A DNA stretch of 64,000 bases, taken from positions 107,501 to 171,500 of the forward strand of contig JAANYP010000748.1 in the NCBI GenBank assembly GCA_020465985.1, in the 5' to 3' direction. A model generated the notes under the pieces. It saw nothing but the letters and a program-made list of their open reading frames with translations. It was not told the origin of the DNA and did no database searches. Of this stretch, positions 14,111 to 28,393 are shown in pieces (the stretch's first letter is position 1; the number at the start of each line of letters is the position of its first letter). The position numbers and the translations under genes are program-made. The stretch comes from Centrapalus pauciflorus. Lineage: Eukaryota; Streptophyta; Magnoliopsida; Asterales; Asteraceae.

Positions 14111-15018
14111 AAAAATAGGAAACTCCTTACTTATTATTCTGTTTAAAAGTTTATAGAATTTTATTTTTGAGAACTTTTTCAAAAATTTTGGCACATGTTC
14201 TTAGAATTTTTGGCACATGTTTTTGAGAATTTTATAAACACACAATTATAAAGATTATATATAAATGTACCAAGTTTTAACATACTAAAACTATAACGAT
14301 ACCCAACCAAAATTTGAGTAACACAAAAAAACAAACAAACATAATCATCCCATTTCAATAGATATATTTTAAATACTATGGATGGATTCTAACACATATA
14401 GCGATTAAAAGTATAACAATATAAATAACTCATATAAAGACTATACATAAATATACCAACGATTAACATACTAAAACTATAACAATAACCAACTAAGTAC
14501 TTGTGTAATGCAAAGGAAATACATAATAATCTCATTTCATTGGGTTATAACAATGTACGGTCAACATAATACGTCACATGAGACACGTATCTAACAAATA
14601 TAAATTATAATGATGGATGAACAACTATCGTAACTATAACAGTATAATCAACACATAAATATTCGATTGACAAAAGTAATTTCCAAAGTGCGCGTATGCA
14701 TCTTTTTCTCCCTTGGTTGATTTTGTTTCTTCATTTTATATATGTAATACACACTACAAAATACGTTATCAATATTAGTGTTATGAAAATATCAATAAGT
14801 AACCCTAATTTCATTTTTTTTATTGAACTAGATCACTTTCATATTTTTAAACATAACTAAAATAATTTATCATTTTCAATATTATTATTATTTTTTATTT
14901 ATTGAAATTTTAAAAAAATTAGATTCGATTTTATTGATTTATTATATAAACCCTAATAAAGATCATATTTAAAAATAAAACAAAATAACGTTTTAAATTT
15001 CAGTTTTATTATTTTATT
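14111..15018. other. AT-rich non-coding DNA
   Basis: No feature was recognised. A phrase of the type CATACTAAAACTATAACxATAxCCAAC recurs near 14280 and 14467, and CATTTCA near 14350 and 14535, suggesting a degenerate tandem of about 185 bp. Confidence 0.35.
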
Positions 15019-15937
15019 TCAATTACATAAATGGTCCTTGTGGTTTATAGCAAATTTCAGGTTTCGTCCCTAACTTTGAAAAATTACATTGGTAGTCCAT
15101 ATTTTGATACTTTGTCACATTTTCAGTCCCTAAGCAACTCAATTTTTAAAAAATTCTAATTTTGCCCTTGAGAATTAATTTCACATATGATCCCTAATCA
15201 ATTAATTTAGTTTTTTTTATTTTTAATTATTTGTATATTTATAATTATTTTGTTAATAAATAATATTTTACTTATTAGTATAAAAATTTAATTACAATTT
15301 ATTTATGTTAGTTATCTATATATTAATGAGTTTCATTATTATTATTATTATCGTTAATATTGTTATTATTTTTATTATCTACATTCATTCGTTTTGACCA
15401 AAATATTTATTTTTTTCTTAATTTTTGTTTTATAAAATTTTTCCATTCATCTATATATTTAATTAATTTTTCCATCTTATACTCATATATTAATTTTTAA
15501 ACGCTATTAATTTTGTTTTTAAAATTCTAAACATGAAAAATATGTACATTCATTTATAAATTTTATAAACCATTCATTATTATTTTATAGATTTTTATTA
15601 GTAGACTAGTGTATATTTTACATATAAAATAGTGTTACTAAATTTGTATTATTTCTATTAAACTTTAACAAGCTTATAATTTTTTTTAGCATTTTTACAA
15701 TTCTATGCCCCTATGTTACACTCATAAGAAAAATTTAAAAATGCTAAAAAGATTACACATTTTAGGAAAAATTTCATATATATCTTTGTAAAATATAAAT
15801 ATTAAACCCCAACAAAAATAAAATTTAAAAATAAATAAATTTCATTTTTTTAAATTTAATTCAATAAAAAAAATAATTAAGAAAATAATATTTTATATTT
15901 TTTTAAATGATAAAATAAATTTAAAATAGACATTAGG

Positions 15938-15940
<3 letters not shown>

Positions 15941-15986
<46 letters not shown>
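15941..15986. repeat. (TA)n tract
   Basis: About 45 bp of TA repeats at the left boundary of element C. Confidence 0.95.
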
Positions 15987-15988
<2 letters not shown>

Positions 15989-16359
15989 TTCGAGAGAGTA
16001 CCACCCTTATGCAGCGCACCAGAAGGTACCACCTTTAAAAAAACTTTTTTTAAAATTTTTTTTCATAAACATGTTTTAATTAACATTATGAAGATCATAT
16101 GTAAATTTCACATATATTCACATCTCCTAGCTCCTAAAAAATGATGTGAACACACACTTACATAATTTTAAAGACATGTGAACGTGCATTTATGTGATGC
16201 ATGTTTTCATGCACTTAGAGTGTTCAAATTTGCGTGAAATTTACATATGATATGTGTAATGTTAATTAGAACATGTTCATGAAAAAAAATTTCAAAAAAA
16301 TTACTTTTAAGGGTGGTACCTTCTGGTGCGCTGCATTAGAGGTGGTACTCACTTGAACC
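15987..16359. mobile_element. (TA)n-bounded inverted-repeat element C
   Basis: The left end begins GGTTCGAGAGAGTACCACC. The right end, reverse-complemented, begins GGTTCAAGTGAGTACCACC. Homology continues through GCAGCGCACCAGAAGGTACC on both sides, and inner blocks (AACATG, GTAAATTTCACATA) are also inverted. The whole 373 bp can fold into one hairpin. TA repeats lie on both sides. Confidence 0.75.
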
Positions 16360-16363
16360 TAAA

Positions 16364-19367
<3,004 letters not shown>

Positions 19368-20104
19368 TTTCAAAGGTTTAAAAGGATACATATGTAATAA
19401 AGAAGTTTACAAGGATATATGCGTAATATTTAAAGTTTACAATGATATACATACAATTCTCTCCAAATTGTTTAAAGTTTATTGGAAATAATATTTTACT
19501 AACACTTTTTTTATATGTAGAATATACAATAGTTTAGTAACAAAAATCTATAAAATAATAATGAATGCTTTTTACAATGTATAAATGAATGTACATATTT
19601 TTCATGTTTAGAATTTCAAAAACAACATTACTAGCATTTAATTAATATACGAATATAAGAAGGGTAAATTAACTAAATATATCAATAGTTTGCAAAATTT
19701 TCATAAAACAAAAATTAATAAAAATATATAAATATTTTCGTCCAAACAAATGAATTTAGATGATGATCATAATAATACTAATTAAACGCAATAACATATA
19801 GATAAATAACATAAATAATTTGTAATTAAGTTTTTATACTAATAAGTAAAATATTGTTTATTAATTAAACAATTATAAATATACAAATAATTAAATATAA
19901 AGAAAAACAAATTAATTGATTAAGGACCATATGTGAAACTAATTCTTAAGGGCAAATTTGGTATTTTTAAAAAATTGAGTTGTTTAGGGACTGAAAACGT
20001 AACAAGGTTTCAAAATATGGACTACCAGTGTAGTTTTTCAAAGTTAGGGACGAAACCTGAAATTTGCTATAAACCACAGGGACCATTTATGTAATTTACT
20101 CTAA

Positions 20105-20874
20105 ATGCAAATATATTTCTTTATCAATTTTGTATTATTATTATTTTAGATAGATCATTTATTTTTAATAAAACATAATTGCAATCAGTTTTATTTTATA
20201 AAACATTAAATTTTATATTATTTTACACCCTTCAATTTCGATATATTTCTGTATAATCTATTAATTTTTGTGTTTTATCAAAATATCTTTTATTTAAACC
20301 CTAATAGGCTAATATAAATGACGAAATTTTAACAAGCCCTAAATCTATATTTTTTTAAGGGCTAATTGTTAAAAATAGAAACAACTTTATGCATTTTTAG
20401 CATTTCTGGCAACATTATTCATTTTTTATCAATAATAGCATCAACTTTTACAATTTTTATCATTTATAGCAAAACTTAAAAAAGTTGTTGTTATAAATGA
20501 TAAAAAGAATACAAAAGATAATGCTATTAAGGATACAAAATTTAGAAGTTGATGTAACTCATATGAAAAATACAAAATTTGATACTATTAGTGATAAAAA
20601 ATATATAATGTTGCTATAAATGATAGAAAATCAAAAAGTTGTTACTAATTTAGTAATTGACCCTTTTTTTAAAACGTAAAATGTTTGTTGTTGTGGTCCC
20701 ATACAATAATCAAACACTCATGTAACTTTTAGTGATATAAATTGGGGCAAATGACCAAAAATAGTAACTAGTTTTGACATTTTTATCATTAATAGTAACA
20801 TTATTTATTTTTTTTGTATCATTAATAGTAACAATTTTTTATTTTTCTATCAATAATAGTAATGGGTGACCTGC
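20105..20874. other. AT-rich DNA flanking copia copy 1
   Basis: It contains one ATGACGAAATTTTAACAA-type unit (20318-20360) shared with 29.5-32.3 kb. It also has several short repeats built on AATAGTAAC between 20400 and 20870. The same AATAGTAAC sequence resumes at 27800, showing the locus was continuous before the copia insertion. Confidence 0.45.
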
Positions 20875-20879
20875 AAACC
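20875..20879 (+). repeat. Target-site duplication, left (AAACC)
   Basis: AAACC immediately precedes the 5' LTR and recurs at 27771-27775 after the 3' LTR. Confidence 0.9.
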
Positions 20880-21226
20880 TGTTAGATATTAAATTTCGAT
20901 CATGTGGACGTATTTTGTAATAATTATTTTGTTAATGTTTAGTCTTGTATTTATTTTCTTGTTAGTTTATTTCAATGTAAAAGTTCAGGGACCAAATGTG
21001 ACTATCCTACAAAGTTAATTAAAGGACCCTAGAAATAGGCTCCTAGGGTTGTAATTGTTTATTTTACACGGTTGAATCAAAAAGAATATTGCAGCCTCCT
21101 TTTACATCATATTCTCCAACATTCTCTTTGTTTCTTCATCATTACACAATCATTGAGTCTTGATTCTTTTTGTGAGTGATATTAGAACATTTGAGTGCTG
21201 ATTTGATCTCGGAATACATTACAACA
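20880..21226 (+). repeat. 5' LTR of copia copy 1
   Basis: 347 bp, starts TGTTAGATATTAA and ends CATTACAACA. It contains a stem whose left arm is damaged (AGGACCCTA, GAAA, TAGGCTCCT), intact in the 3' LTR. Confidence 0.95.
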
Positions 21227-21228
21227 AT

Positions 21229-21240
21229 TGGTATCAGAGC
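21229..21240 (+). other. Primer-binding site, initiator tRNA-Met
   Basis: TGGTATCAGAGC lies two bases after the LTR, complementary to the 3' end of plant initiator tRNA-Met, the usual primer of Ty1/copia elements. Confidence 0.9.
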
Positions 21241-21320
21241 TAAAGAGGTGGATTTCAACTCCCAAAGAATCAGATTCTGCTGGGTTTCTCGTCTTCTTCG
21301 TGTTCTTCATCATATTTTAG

Positions 21321-22319
21321 GTTAGATCTTCTTCTTTCATCGATTCTCTGCTGTTTTTGTGTTGTTATTACTTTATAATCATCACATTATCCTTTCCTCC
21401 TGATTTAGAGCTTATTAGGTTCAATCTTTCCATCAAAATCCTCATATAATCGGCTGCTTTTAAAGTTTAAGAAATATGAGTTTTAGTGGGTTTTTGGTCG
21501 GTTTTTAATGATTCTTAAGTGTTTTGGTGTATTTTAAAACTTAAAAAGTGTTTAAAATAGTTTTCCAATCATTTAGAAACAATTTTAGGCCATAAATATG
21601 CTTATTTTGAAGTCTGGACTGTTCTGAAAATATTGAATATCTGCTGTATTTCGGACCTTACTGTAGCATTTCGGACCATTTAGGACCCCATTTCGGATCG
21701 ATTCGGACCTCACTTCGGTTCATTTCGGACCAGTTCTAAGTGTACTTTTGACCATCAAATTTCCCATTTCGGTCCCTGTTTCGGTCCCATCCGAACTTCG
21801 GACTAGTTCTAAGTGTACTTCGGACCATCAAATTGCCCATTTCGGACCCTGTTTCGGTCCCATCCGAACTTCGGACCATTAGAAGTCCAGATCAGACAAT
21901 TTCATTTCCATAATTTGTCTTGTGATTTAATTCAACTTTTCATTTCGGACCAACCGAATCCGGACCATCCGAATTCGGTGTTCCTTCCTGAAAAATTTCC
22001 TAAGTGTTCTTCCGAATTAGACACTGTTCACCCGAATCCGGGCCATCCGAATTCGGTTCCTCAATCCTTAGGTCACATCCGAAGTAGGCACTGTTCATCC
22101 GAATTCGGTTCATCCTCCTTTTATCATCCGAACTAGGTCCCTGTCCGAACCAACTGTTCATCCGAATTCAGTTCTTGTTCGAACTACAATCCAACCGAAT
22201 TCGGATCCATCCGAACTCAGCACCTAGATCCGAATCAGTACCATCCAGTGTACTATTCATCCGCAGTCCAGTCCATCCGATTCAAGTTTCCACCTTCAAG
22301 ATCTTATTTGTTCAATCAG
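21321..22319 (+). other. Putative leader intron upstream of gag, copy 1
   Basis: A donor-like TTTTAG|GTTAGATC is present at 21321 and an acceptor-like TTGTTCAATCAG ends at 22319, 11 bases before the gag ATG. Copy 2 has the matching pair at 33281 and 34193. The interval lacks coding potential and holds the CCGAATTCGG-type repeats (about 21650-22290). The splice sites are inferred from sequence only. Confidence 0.45.
21650..22290 (+). repeat. CCGAATTCGG-type palindrome array, gag leader of copy 1
   Basis: Many variants of CATCCGAATTCGGACC and TTTCGGACC at irregular spacing. The palindromic core CCGAATTCGG (or CCGAATCCGG, CCGAACTTCGG) recurs. The same motif fills three other leader segments of the two copia copies. 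Confidence 0.85.
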
Positions 22320-22330
22320 CACCCTCAATC

Positions 22331-22975
22331 ATGTCTCATGAAGCTCTAGTACTCGGATCTTAGAACAGACCACATGTTCTGTATCCTGACGAGTTGAACA
22401 ATGGAAGTCCCAGTTCCTAAAGTTTGTCGGTATGCAACTCAACGGAAACCTTATGCTTCAATCCATATCTGAGGGCCCCGTTATCTACTATCGGAAAATC
22501 GCGGCTAGACCCGAGGCTGACCCCCCTGTACTCGCATGTAAGGTTGAGAAAGAACCAGCTGATGACGCTGAGCGTGCAGCATGCCGATAAGAAGGCTGAG
22601 TATCTGATCTATGAGGCCCTCCCCACTAATATCTTAGTCGGAGTGGATAGCAAAATGTCTGCTAAAGAAATGTGGGACGAGCAAGAAGTGCAAATGCTGG
22701 GGGCAGATCTAGATGACCGAGTTAAAATAGAGGAAGCTAAGGCTAAGTTTACTGAATTCCGTGCGAAAGATGAGGAGTCGTTGCAGGCTACATTTACTAG
22801 CATCTGTGCAGTTTGTTTAATTCATTTAGGACTGAGTGTCCTAAATGTGCAGTCCTAAATGAATTAAACAAACTGCACATCAAAAAGGACAAGGGCAAGG
22901 ATGACATAAACATCCAGTTCTTTTCAGCCTTAGCCCCCGAGTGGCAGATTGCATGACGGGCCACACGTCGAGTCC
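22331..22975 (+). pseudogene. gag: gag remnant of copia copy 1
   Basis: It starts MSHEALVLGS at the same ATG as copy 2 but has an in-frame TAG after ten codons and further frameshifts. The later part, about 22600-22800, reads ILVGVDSKMSAKEMWD, matching the gag of copy 2. A 27-bp inverted duplication interrupts it at 22808-22876. Sequence then runs into the deletion junction at about 22975, so the CCHC zinc knuckle and all of pol are absent. It cannot make a capsid protein. Confidence 0.85.
22808..22876. repeat. Perfect 27-bp inverted repeat inside gag remnant
   Basis: Positions 22808-22834 and 22850-22876 are exact reverse complements with a 15-bp spacer. Copy 2 has only the right-hand arm sequence at the matching place (about 34690-34725), so the left arm is a local templated insertion. 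Confidence 0.85.
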
Positions 22976-23520
22976 TGACAAATTAGTGTGTGAATTGTTC
23001 ATCACTGAGTGGGACGCAAATATAATCCAGTATTGTCTGTATCTTTAAGGCTAAATAGGTTCAAGGATTTAATCTGAAAAAAATAAAAGAAGAGAAGCGG
23101 TGTTTATTTGACGGGGAGTATCGTTAGGCTGTTAATTTTTATAATTCTTGGTTCCTTTTTAGTTTTAGTATTTCTATTAGTTCAATTTTTAAATTTTAGG
23201 TTGGTTATTTTTTATTTTATTTTAAAGTTTAATTTAATAGGCCAGAAAATCCCAAAATGATGTTAGTTGTTTAAATTTGTCAAAAAGCCAAAAATATTTT
23301 ATCTTATTTTATTTTATTTTATTTTGTCTTAACTTAATTGCTAAAAGAAAATCTCAAAAATATTTTATTTTGCAATTACTTATTTTTTTTTCAAAAAAAA
23401 AATACAAAAAGATGCAATTAATTGGGCCAAATTTTTGTTTCTACTTATTTTTAAGGCCCAAGTTATTTTGTTTGTTTGGTTGCAAATCCGGCGGCCCATG
23501 CCCAGATTGGGCAACCCGAC
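22976..23520 (+). other. Post-pol spacer of copy 1 with internal polypurine-like tract
   Basis: It corresponds to 41440-41900 of copy 2. ACGGGGAGTA (23111-23120) matches the TGAGGGGGAGTA of copy 2, which resembles a copia 3' polypurine tract although no LTR follows. The rest is T-rich. Confidence 0.55.
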
Positions 23521-23716
23521 CCGAGTCGCTTTAAAAGGGTGGGTCAACGGTCAACTCTCCAAACCTTTCTTCCTTTTCAAGTTTTTGAAAATATCTCTTC
23601 TCCTTCTCTCCTTTCCTTCGCCGACCACCGCCAAACCACCATCACCATCCGTTCAAGCTTGGTGAACCATCAATTTCTCTCGTTTTTCTTGCTTATTTTG
23701 ACTTTGGCATCACAAG
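23521..23716 (+). promoter_or_regulatory. Putative internal promoter and exon 1 for ORF3, copy 1
   Basis: A TATA-like CTTTAAAAGG (about 23529) aligns with GGTTATATTTAGG in copy 2. It is followed by a pyrimidine-rich stretch, ACCACCGCCAAACC-type sequence, and a donor ACAAG|GTAATAC at 23717. The layout is that of a plant core promoter, 5' UTR and leader intron. This is an inference from sequence shared by two copies. Confidence 0.45.
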
Positions 23717-24686
23717 GTAATACTTTTCTACCTTTATTTCAGTGTTTAACTTCCTAGATTGCATGTTTGATTTTCAAATTTTTATTAGTTTTTCATTTCG
23801 GTTTTTACTACTTTTAGGTCATTTAATATGCTTTGTTTAGTTACTTGTAGTTATATAAAGTGTTCATTACATGTTTTTAGACTAGGATCTTTAATTTCAT
23901 GCATTTTTGTCACAATCACCACTGTACATGTTGCATGCTGCATGAACATAATTAATGAACTGTTGGACTTCGTACGTCCGAATTCGGACCAAGGCCCAAA
24001 TTCAGATGTCCCCCATAGACAAAATTCCAAGTTTTTCCAACTTAAAAGACCGAATTCGAACACTGTGCATCTGAACTCGGACCACTGTTGATCTGAATTC
24101 GGTCCTTCAAAGAAAGTTCAAATTTTCATTAAGTCTAAGGTCATCATACACTGTTAATCCGAATTCGGACCACATCCGAAATGACTATTTCATCCGAATT
24201 CGGTCCATTCCCTTATCATTGCATACATCCGATTTCGGTCCCCATCCGAATTCGGACCATACACTTTTACAACATCATCCGAATTTGGACCATCATATGC
24301 CATTTCAAATTCATCATCCGGATTTCGGCAGGATCCGAATTCGGTGGCACCGTTCATCCGAATTCGGTCCCTCCGAAATCCAACACAACATATTTTTTTA
24401 AAAATTTTCATTTTTGCATTTTCATTATAAATCAAAAAATCCAAAAAGATTTTCAATCTGGTACACCATTGATTAGAGTTAGGATTAGTGTTTGAGTGAA
24501 AATGCTTGTTCTAACATTGGTCTCTTAACGATTGACTTTGGACTTTATTCAGTAGACTTTTATTCTACTAATAAAGACCTGATGCTTTAAACAAATCAGG
24601 CAGTTTCTATTTCACACTTATCCAGACTTCATATCAATGTCTTATCATTTAAAGTCTTCTGTTCTAACTTTTATGCACCTTTACAG
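23717..24686 (+). other. Putative leader intron of ORF3, copy 1
   Basis: GT at 23717 and TTTACAG ending 24686, five bases before the ORF3 ATG at 24692. It is T-rich and open-frame poor. CCGAATTCGG-type repeats fill 23960-24380. The matching intron in copy 2 is 42154-43235. Confidence 0.5.
23960..24380 (+). repeat. CCGAATTCGG-type palindrome array, ORF3 leader of copy 1
   Basis: About ten copies of (T)CCGAATTCGG or one-base variants, usually followed by ACC or TCC. Confidence 0.85.
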
Positions 24687-24691
24687 GAAAC

Positions 24692-27404
24692 ATGGAACCC
24701 GCTGTCATACTTACCATACCCCAACCCCCCATTCCCAACAACAATGCCCAATTACCTGAAGAATCTATTCTTCCCCAAGCCGAATTCGTTAAGTTCATGC
24801 CACATAATTGGCAGCTTGACGTGTCCATCCTCACCCGAGAACCCCAAACACTAGCCTTCGACATCCTCACAAACCACCCAATCTATTACTCCCTTTCCAC
24901 AGCCATCGTCGTTCCCCAAATAAACCTGCAACAATTCTGGAATTGGTTGCAATTTGTCCCTGATGTCGAACCACACTTCACCACCACCATCGACTGTGTC
25001 CCAATCAATATAACCACCGCAGCCATACGCCATATTCTTCACCTACCCGCTGAAGCCCATTCCCCAACTCGCCTTCACTTTGCCCCCATTCCTTCCCTCC
25101 AAGAAACCCTTACTGAAATTCAAACCTAGGGTTGTGCGTGTGAGAGAGGGAGGAGCAGGTGAGGCAGCAGAGACGGTGGATTCTAAGAGAACCGTCTCGG
25201 TTGTAAGAGGGATAGAGGTAACATCTGAGGGTGACCGCTCTCATTCGGAGAGCGGTGGTGTTGAACGAGGTCACACTCCGCCCCATGTGACCGAACATCT
25301 TTCTCCCACGATTCACTCCCCACCCCCACACACATCGCACGACGCCTTCGTGGCGTCCCCTCAACGAGCTGCCTCCGTGGTAGCTCCACAAACTTCTGGA
25401 TCTGCGCATCCCATAGTGGAGCCATAAATGACAGAAGGAAGACCTGAAGTGGCTCCATCTACGCCATCCACTTCAGGCCATCTCCAAATTAACTTAGAGA
25501 TGCTAACAGCAGCTCTACGTGCTGCCGGTGTTGTTACCCAGGCTGCCCTGGACGCCCACAAGGAGGCTGCCGAGGAACGACATACCACCCTTCTATCATT
25601 AATTAAGCGTAAGGGTGTCGCTTCTGAGGATGTGCCTCCACCAGGGACCCGCTCAGTCCAAATGATGATTTAAGAGCTATCCGATAAAATAGACGCGCAG
25701 AACCGCTTAATCCTTCAAGTCCAGGAGCAAGTAAACTCCCGAATGGACCGTCAAGAATCGACAGTGATCGACCTCCAGTGCCGTCCACAGGCTGAGTCCC
25801 ATAAAAGGAAGCATGACGATCAGGACGAACCTGATCGCCATGAGGGGGAGAAGCGCCAAAAGACTCAGTCTGAGGACTTAATGTTGATCGTAGGGGGAGC
25901 AGAAACAGAAAGTATAGAGGTTCAGGGGTCAGGGGAAAAGATGCACGAGGCTCAGGAATATCTGATGATAGAAGACGAGCCCATGTTCGAGGGTCCAGCT
26001 CCACTGGATCCAATGACAGCCTTGGTTGATTTCGAACCCTTACACGAAAAAGTTGAAATCATATTGGTGTCTGACTCAGACTCCGATACTGAGGACAACC
26101 AACCTTTAATCATCCTTAAGCCTGAGCCCGAATCACCTCAAACATCCTCATCTTCCTTTGAATTCCTAAATTCTTCGCCCCCAGCTCCACAACAAGAAAT
26201 ACTATCCTCCATCCAAGCTCCCCCATCACCAAAAGAATCCCTCTTACTCCAAAGCCCGCCAAGAACTCAAATCCCTCCCCAAGTCCAACAATCCCAACAA
26301 CCAGGACCTTCAGAAACAAGAAGGGTAGATAGCTTTGATGAGTCTCCTACAGGGCCCGGTGAATATGACAGAAGCGATCTATACTGGGTGGGTTGGTATT
26401 CTAAAGGTGAAGTACACACTCTGCCACCAGAATTGAAAGAGGAACTAAGACAAGAACGGCGGGGGAAAAATCTTTAAATTGCTAGAAGCTAAATCATCAG
26501 AAATAAAAGAACCCCCCCCCCCCCCCCCCCCGCCCCGTTCAGGGCCTCAAAGAATTCTTTCAAAAGTTTCCTCTGGAGCAATTTCAGAATCCGTTCCTAG
26601 AAGAACGTTTTAAGATGGTGTTCAGAAAGAAGCCAGAGTCTTTCAGCAGGCGCTTACTCATGGAATTGACCAACGCATCCAAAGCTGAATAAGCCGAATA
26701 CAACCACTTAATGCTCAGGGAAAGGAGGTCCAAAGTCTCAAAGTCAAAGATAAAGAAACTCCTGACCATCACCATGTGCAAGAGAGCAAAAGTATTCTAT
26801 CCTGCCTTTCAGGTAGAGAGAGAAGATGACACAGTTGAGGAATTCTTCGAAAATGACTTGGACTTCATAAATGTGGACGACGTTCAATTCTTACATGACC
26901 GATTAAAACATCGAATTAAAAAGCGTCTGTCTCACATGACTGCCGTAGGTGCCCTCATTCAAAGTATGAACTGCCGCTCTATTATCATGTGCCTAAGAGA
27001 TTTTCAAATGGCGATAGAGAGCGCGCTGGTTAAAGTTGGACTACGAGCACCTGACCAAGATAGCTTCCTTCTCGCCCACCATCCTGCCTACAGAGTCATC
27101 TTCAGAGGAGGCTCGGGTGTCATTTTTGTGAATCAGAAAGGCTACAAGAGATTCATGCGCTTTGAGGATCTTCCCTATTATTCCGACAGTACTCTCAGAA
27201 TGGTTAGAGCTGTGCTTACTCGAAAAGTTCAAGAATATGATGCTCAACCTTAGATGCTCACCGAAGGAAATTCAAGATACCCTCAGCGGCATAGAATACC
27301 TGAACGAACGGCTACACATGAGACAAGTGATTAAACGATTTGATGTCATCCTTGGGCTCCGTGAATCTAAAGACCATGCCAGAGTTCCAGGTTCTCCACG
27401 TTGA
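24692..27404 (+). pseudogene. ORF3 (extra 3' ORF) remnant, copia copy 1
   Basis: It begins MEPAVILTIPQPPIPNNNAQ, colinear with ORF3 of copy 2. The N-terminal domain (145 residues, with LQQFWN and IRHILHLP) is open to 25129. A deletion of about 600 nt relative to copy 2 follows. Frames then change at about 25130, 25430, 25670, 26480 and 27250. The linker is acidic and Pro/Ser-rich. The C-terminal domain is well kept (RDFQMAIESALVKVGL, GVIFVNQKGYKRFMRFEDL, YSDSTL, LSGIEYLNERLH). It carries CAG codons at two places where copy 2 has TAG. The function is unknown. No signal peptide or membrane segment was seen. Confidence 0.85.
26511..26532 (+). repeat. Poly-C run inside ORF3 remnant
   Basis: About 20 C residues with one G occur where copy 2 has ordinary coding sequence (about 45830-45850). 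This is a new expansion or an assembly artefact. Confidence 0.85.
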
Positions 27405-27407
27405 TCG

Positions 27408-27417
27408 AAAAGGGGGA
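27408..27417 (+). other. Polypurine tract, copy 1
   Basis: AAAAGGGGGA lies three bases before the 3' LTR and is identical in copy 2. Confidence 0.85.
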
Positions 27418-27420
27418 GAT

Positions 27421-27770
27421 TGTTAGATATTAATTTTCGATCATGTGGACTTATTTTGTAATAATTATTTAGTTAATGTTTAGTCTTGTATTTATTTTCT
27501 TGTTAGTTTATTTCAATGTAAAAGTCCAGGGACCAAATGTGACTATCCTACAAAGTTAATTAAAGGAGCCTAGAAATAGGCTCCTAGGGTTGTAATTGTT
27601 TTTTTTTTTACACGGTTGAATCAAAAAGAATATTGCAGCCGCCTTTTACATCATCTTCTCCAACATTCTCTTTGTTTCTTCATCATTACACAATCATTGA
27701 GCCTTGATTCTTTTTGTGAGTGATATTAGAACATTTGAGTGCTGATTTGATCTGGGAATACATTACAACA
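27421..27770 (+). repeat. 3' LTR of copia copy 1
   Basis: 350 bp, same ends as the 5' LTR, followed by AAACC (27771-27775). It contains the intact hairpin AGGAGCCTA, GAAA, TAGGCTCCT. Confidence 0.95.
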
Positions 27771-27985
27771 AAACCTGTTTAGCAGGTCACCAACTTTTCA
27801 GTTATTAAAAATAGCAACACATTTTCAGATTTTTATCCATAATAGTAACATATCAAATTAAAAACATAATTTTATTTTATTTTATTAAGTTTTCTAATAT
27901 TTCATAAACACAAAAATAAACCAAATTTTTATTCCGAATATTTACGGATAGATAATATTCGATTATTTATTATCAATTATATATA

Positions 27986-28384
27986 GGGTTAATATTGAAA
28001 AAACCCACGGACTTTCATGTAATTATCGATTAAGTCAATGAACTTTTTTTCCGAGTGTTTAAGTCCCTAAACAAATTTTGTCTTATACAAAACTATATAT
28101 TTTTAACCTGCTACCTGCTTAACAGGTAAAACAGTTAGTTTATCGAATAGTTTATTATTATAAAAACCAACTTTTTTTTCCAATTTTCACGATTAAGTCA
28201 CTGGACTTTCTTTTTTCTTGTTTAGGCCACTATACCGTTTACCGGTTGTGACCTGCTAAACATGTCAAATATATAGTCTTGAATAAGACAAAAACTGTCT
28301 AGGGACTTGAACACTCGTAAAAAAAGTACAGTGACTTAATCGATAAATTAATGAAAGTTCGTAGGGTTTTTTCAATATTAACCC
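27986..28384. mobile_element. Mutator-like MITE with 9-bp target duplication
   Basis: Terminal inverted repeats of about 120 bp begin GGGTTAATATTGAAAAAACC at both ends. TTATATATA (9 bp) flanks both sides (27977-27985 and 28385-28393). Long TIRs with a 9-bp duplication define Mutator-like elements. It is 399 bp long with no coding capacity. Confidence 0.85.
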
Positions 28385-28393
28385 TTATATATA

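Larger units (their letters stand above)
20880..27770 (+). mobile_element. Ty1/copia Sirevirus-type element, copy 1 (internally deleted)
   Basis: Complete at its ends: LTRs 20880-21226 and 27421-27770, initiator-Met PBS, polypurine tract and AAACC target duplication. Compared with copy 2 (32840-47093), everything from mid-gag to just after RNase H is gone, a loss of about 6.6 kb joined at a TCCTGA microhomology (about 22975). The extra 3' ORF and its leader remain. I count about 9 substitutions between the LTRs (about 2.6%), so insertion is old relative to copy 2. With commonly used plant rates this would be on the order of one million years (inference). It needs enzymes in trans. Confidence 0.9.

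Noticed and set aside
25110..25588. Minus-strand open frames opposite the ORF3 linker
   Set aside because: They sit opposite a biased Ser/Pro/Glu coding stretch and have no domain or partner in copy 2 beyond the same shadow.
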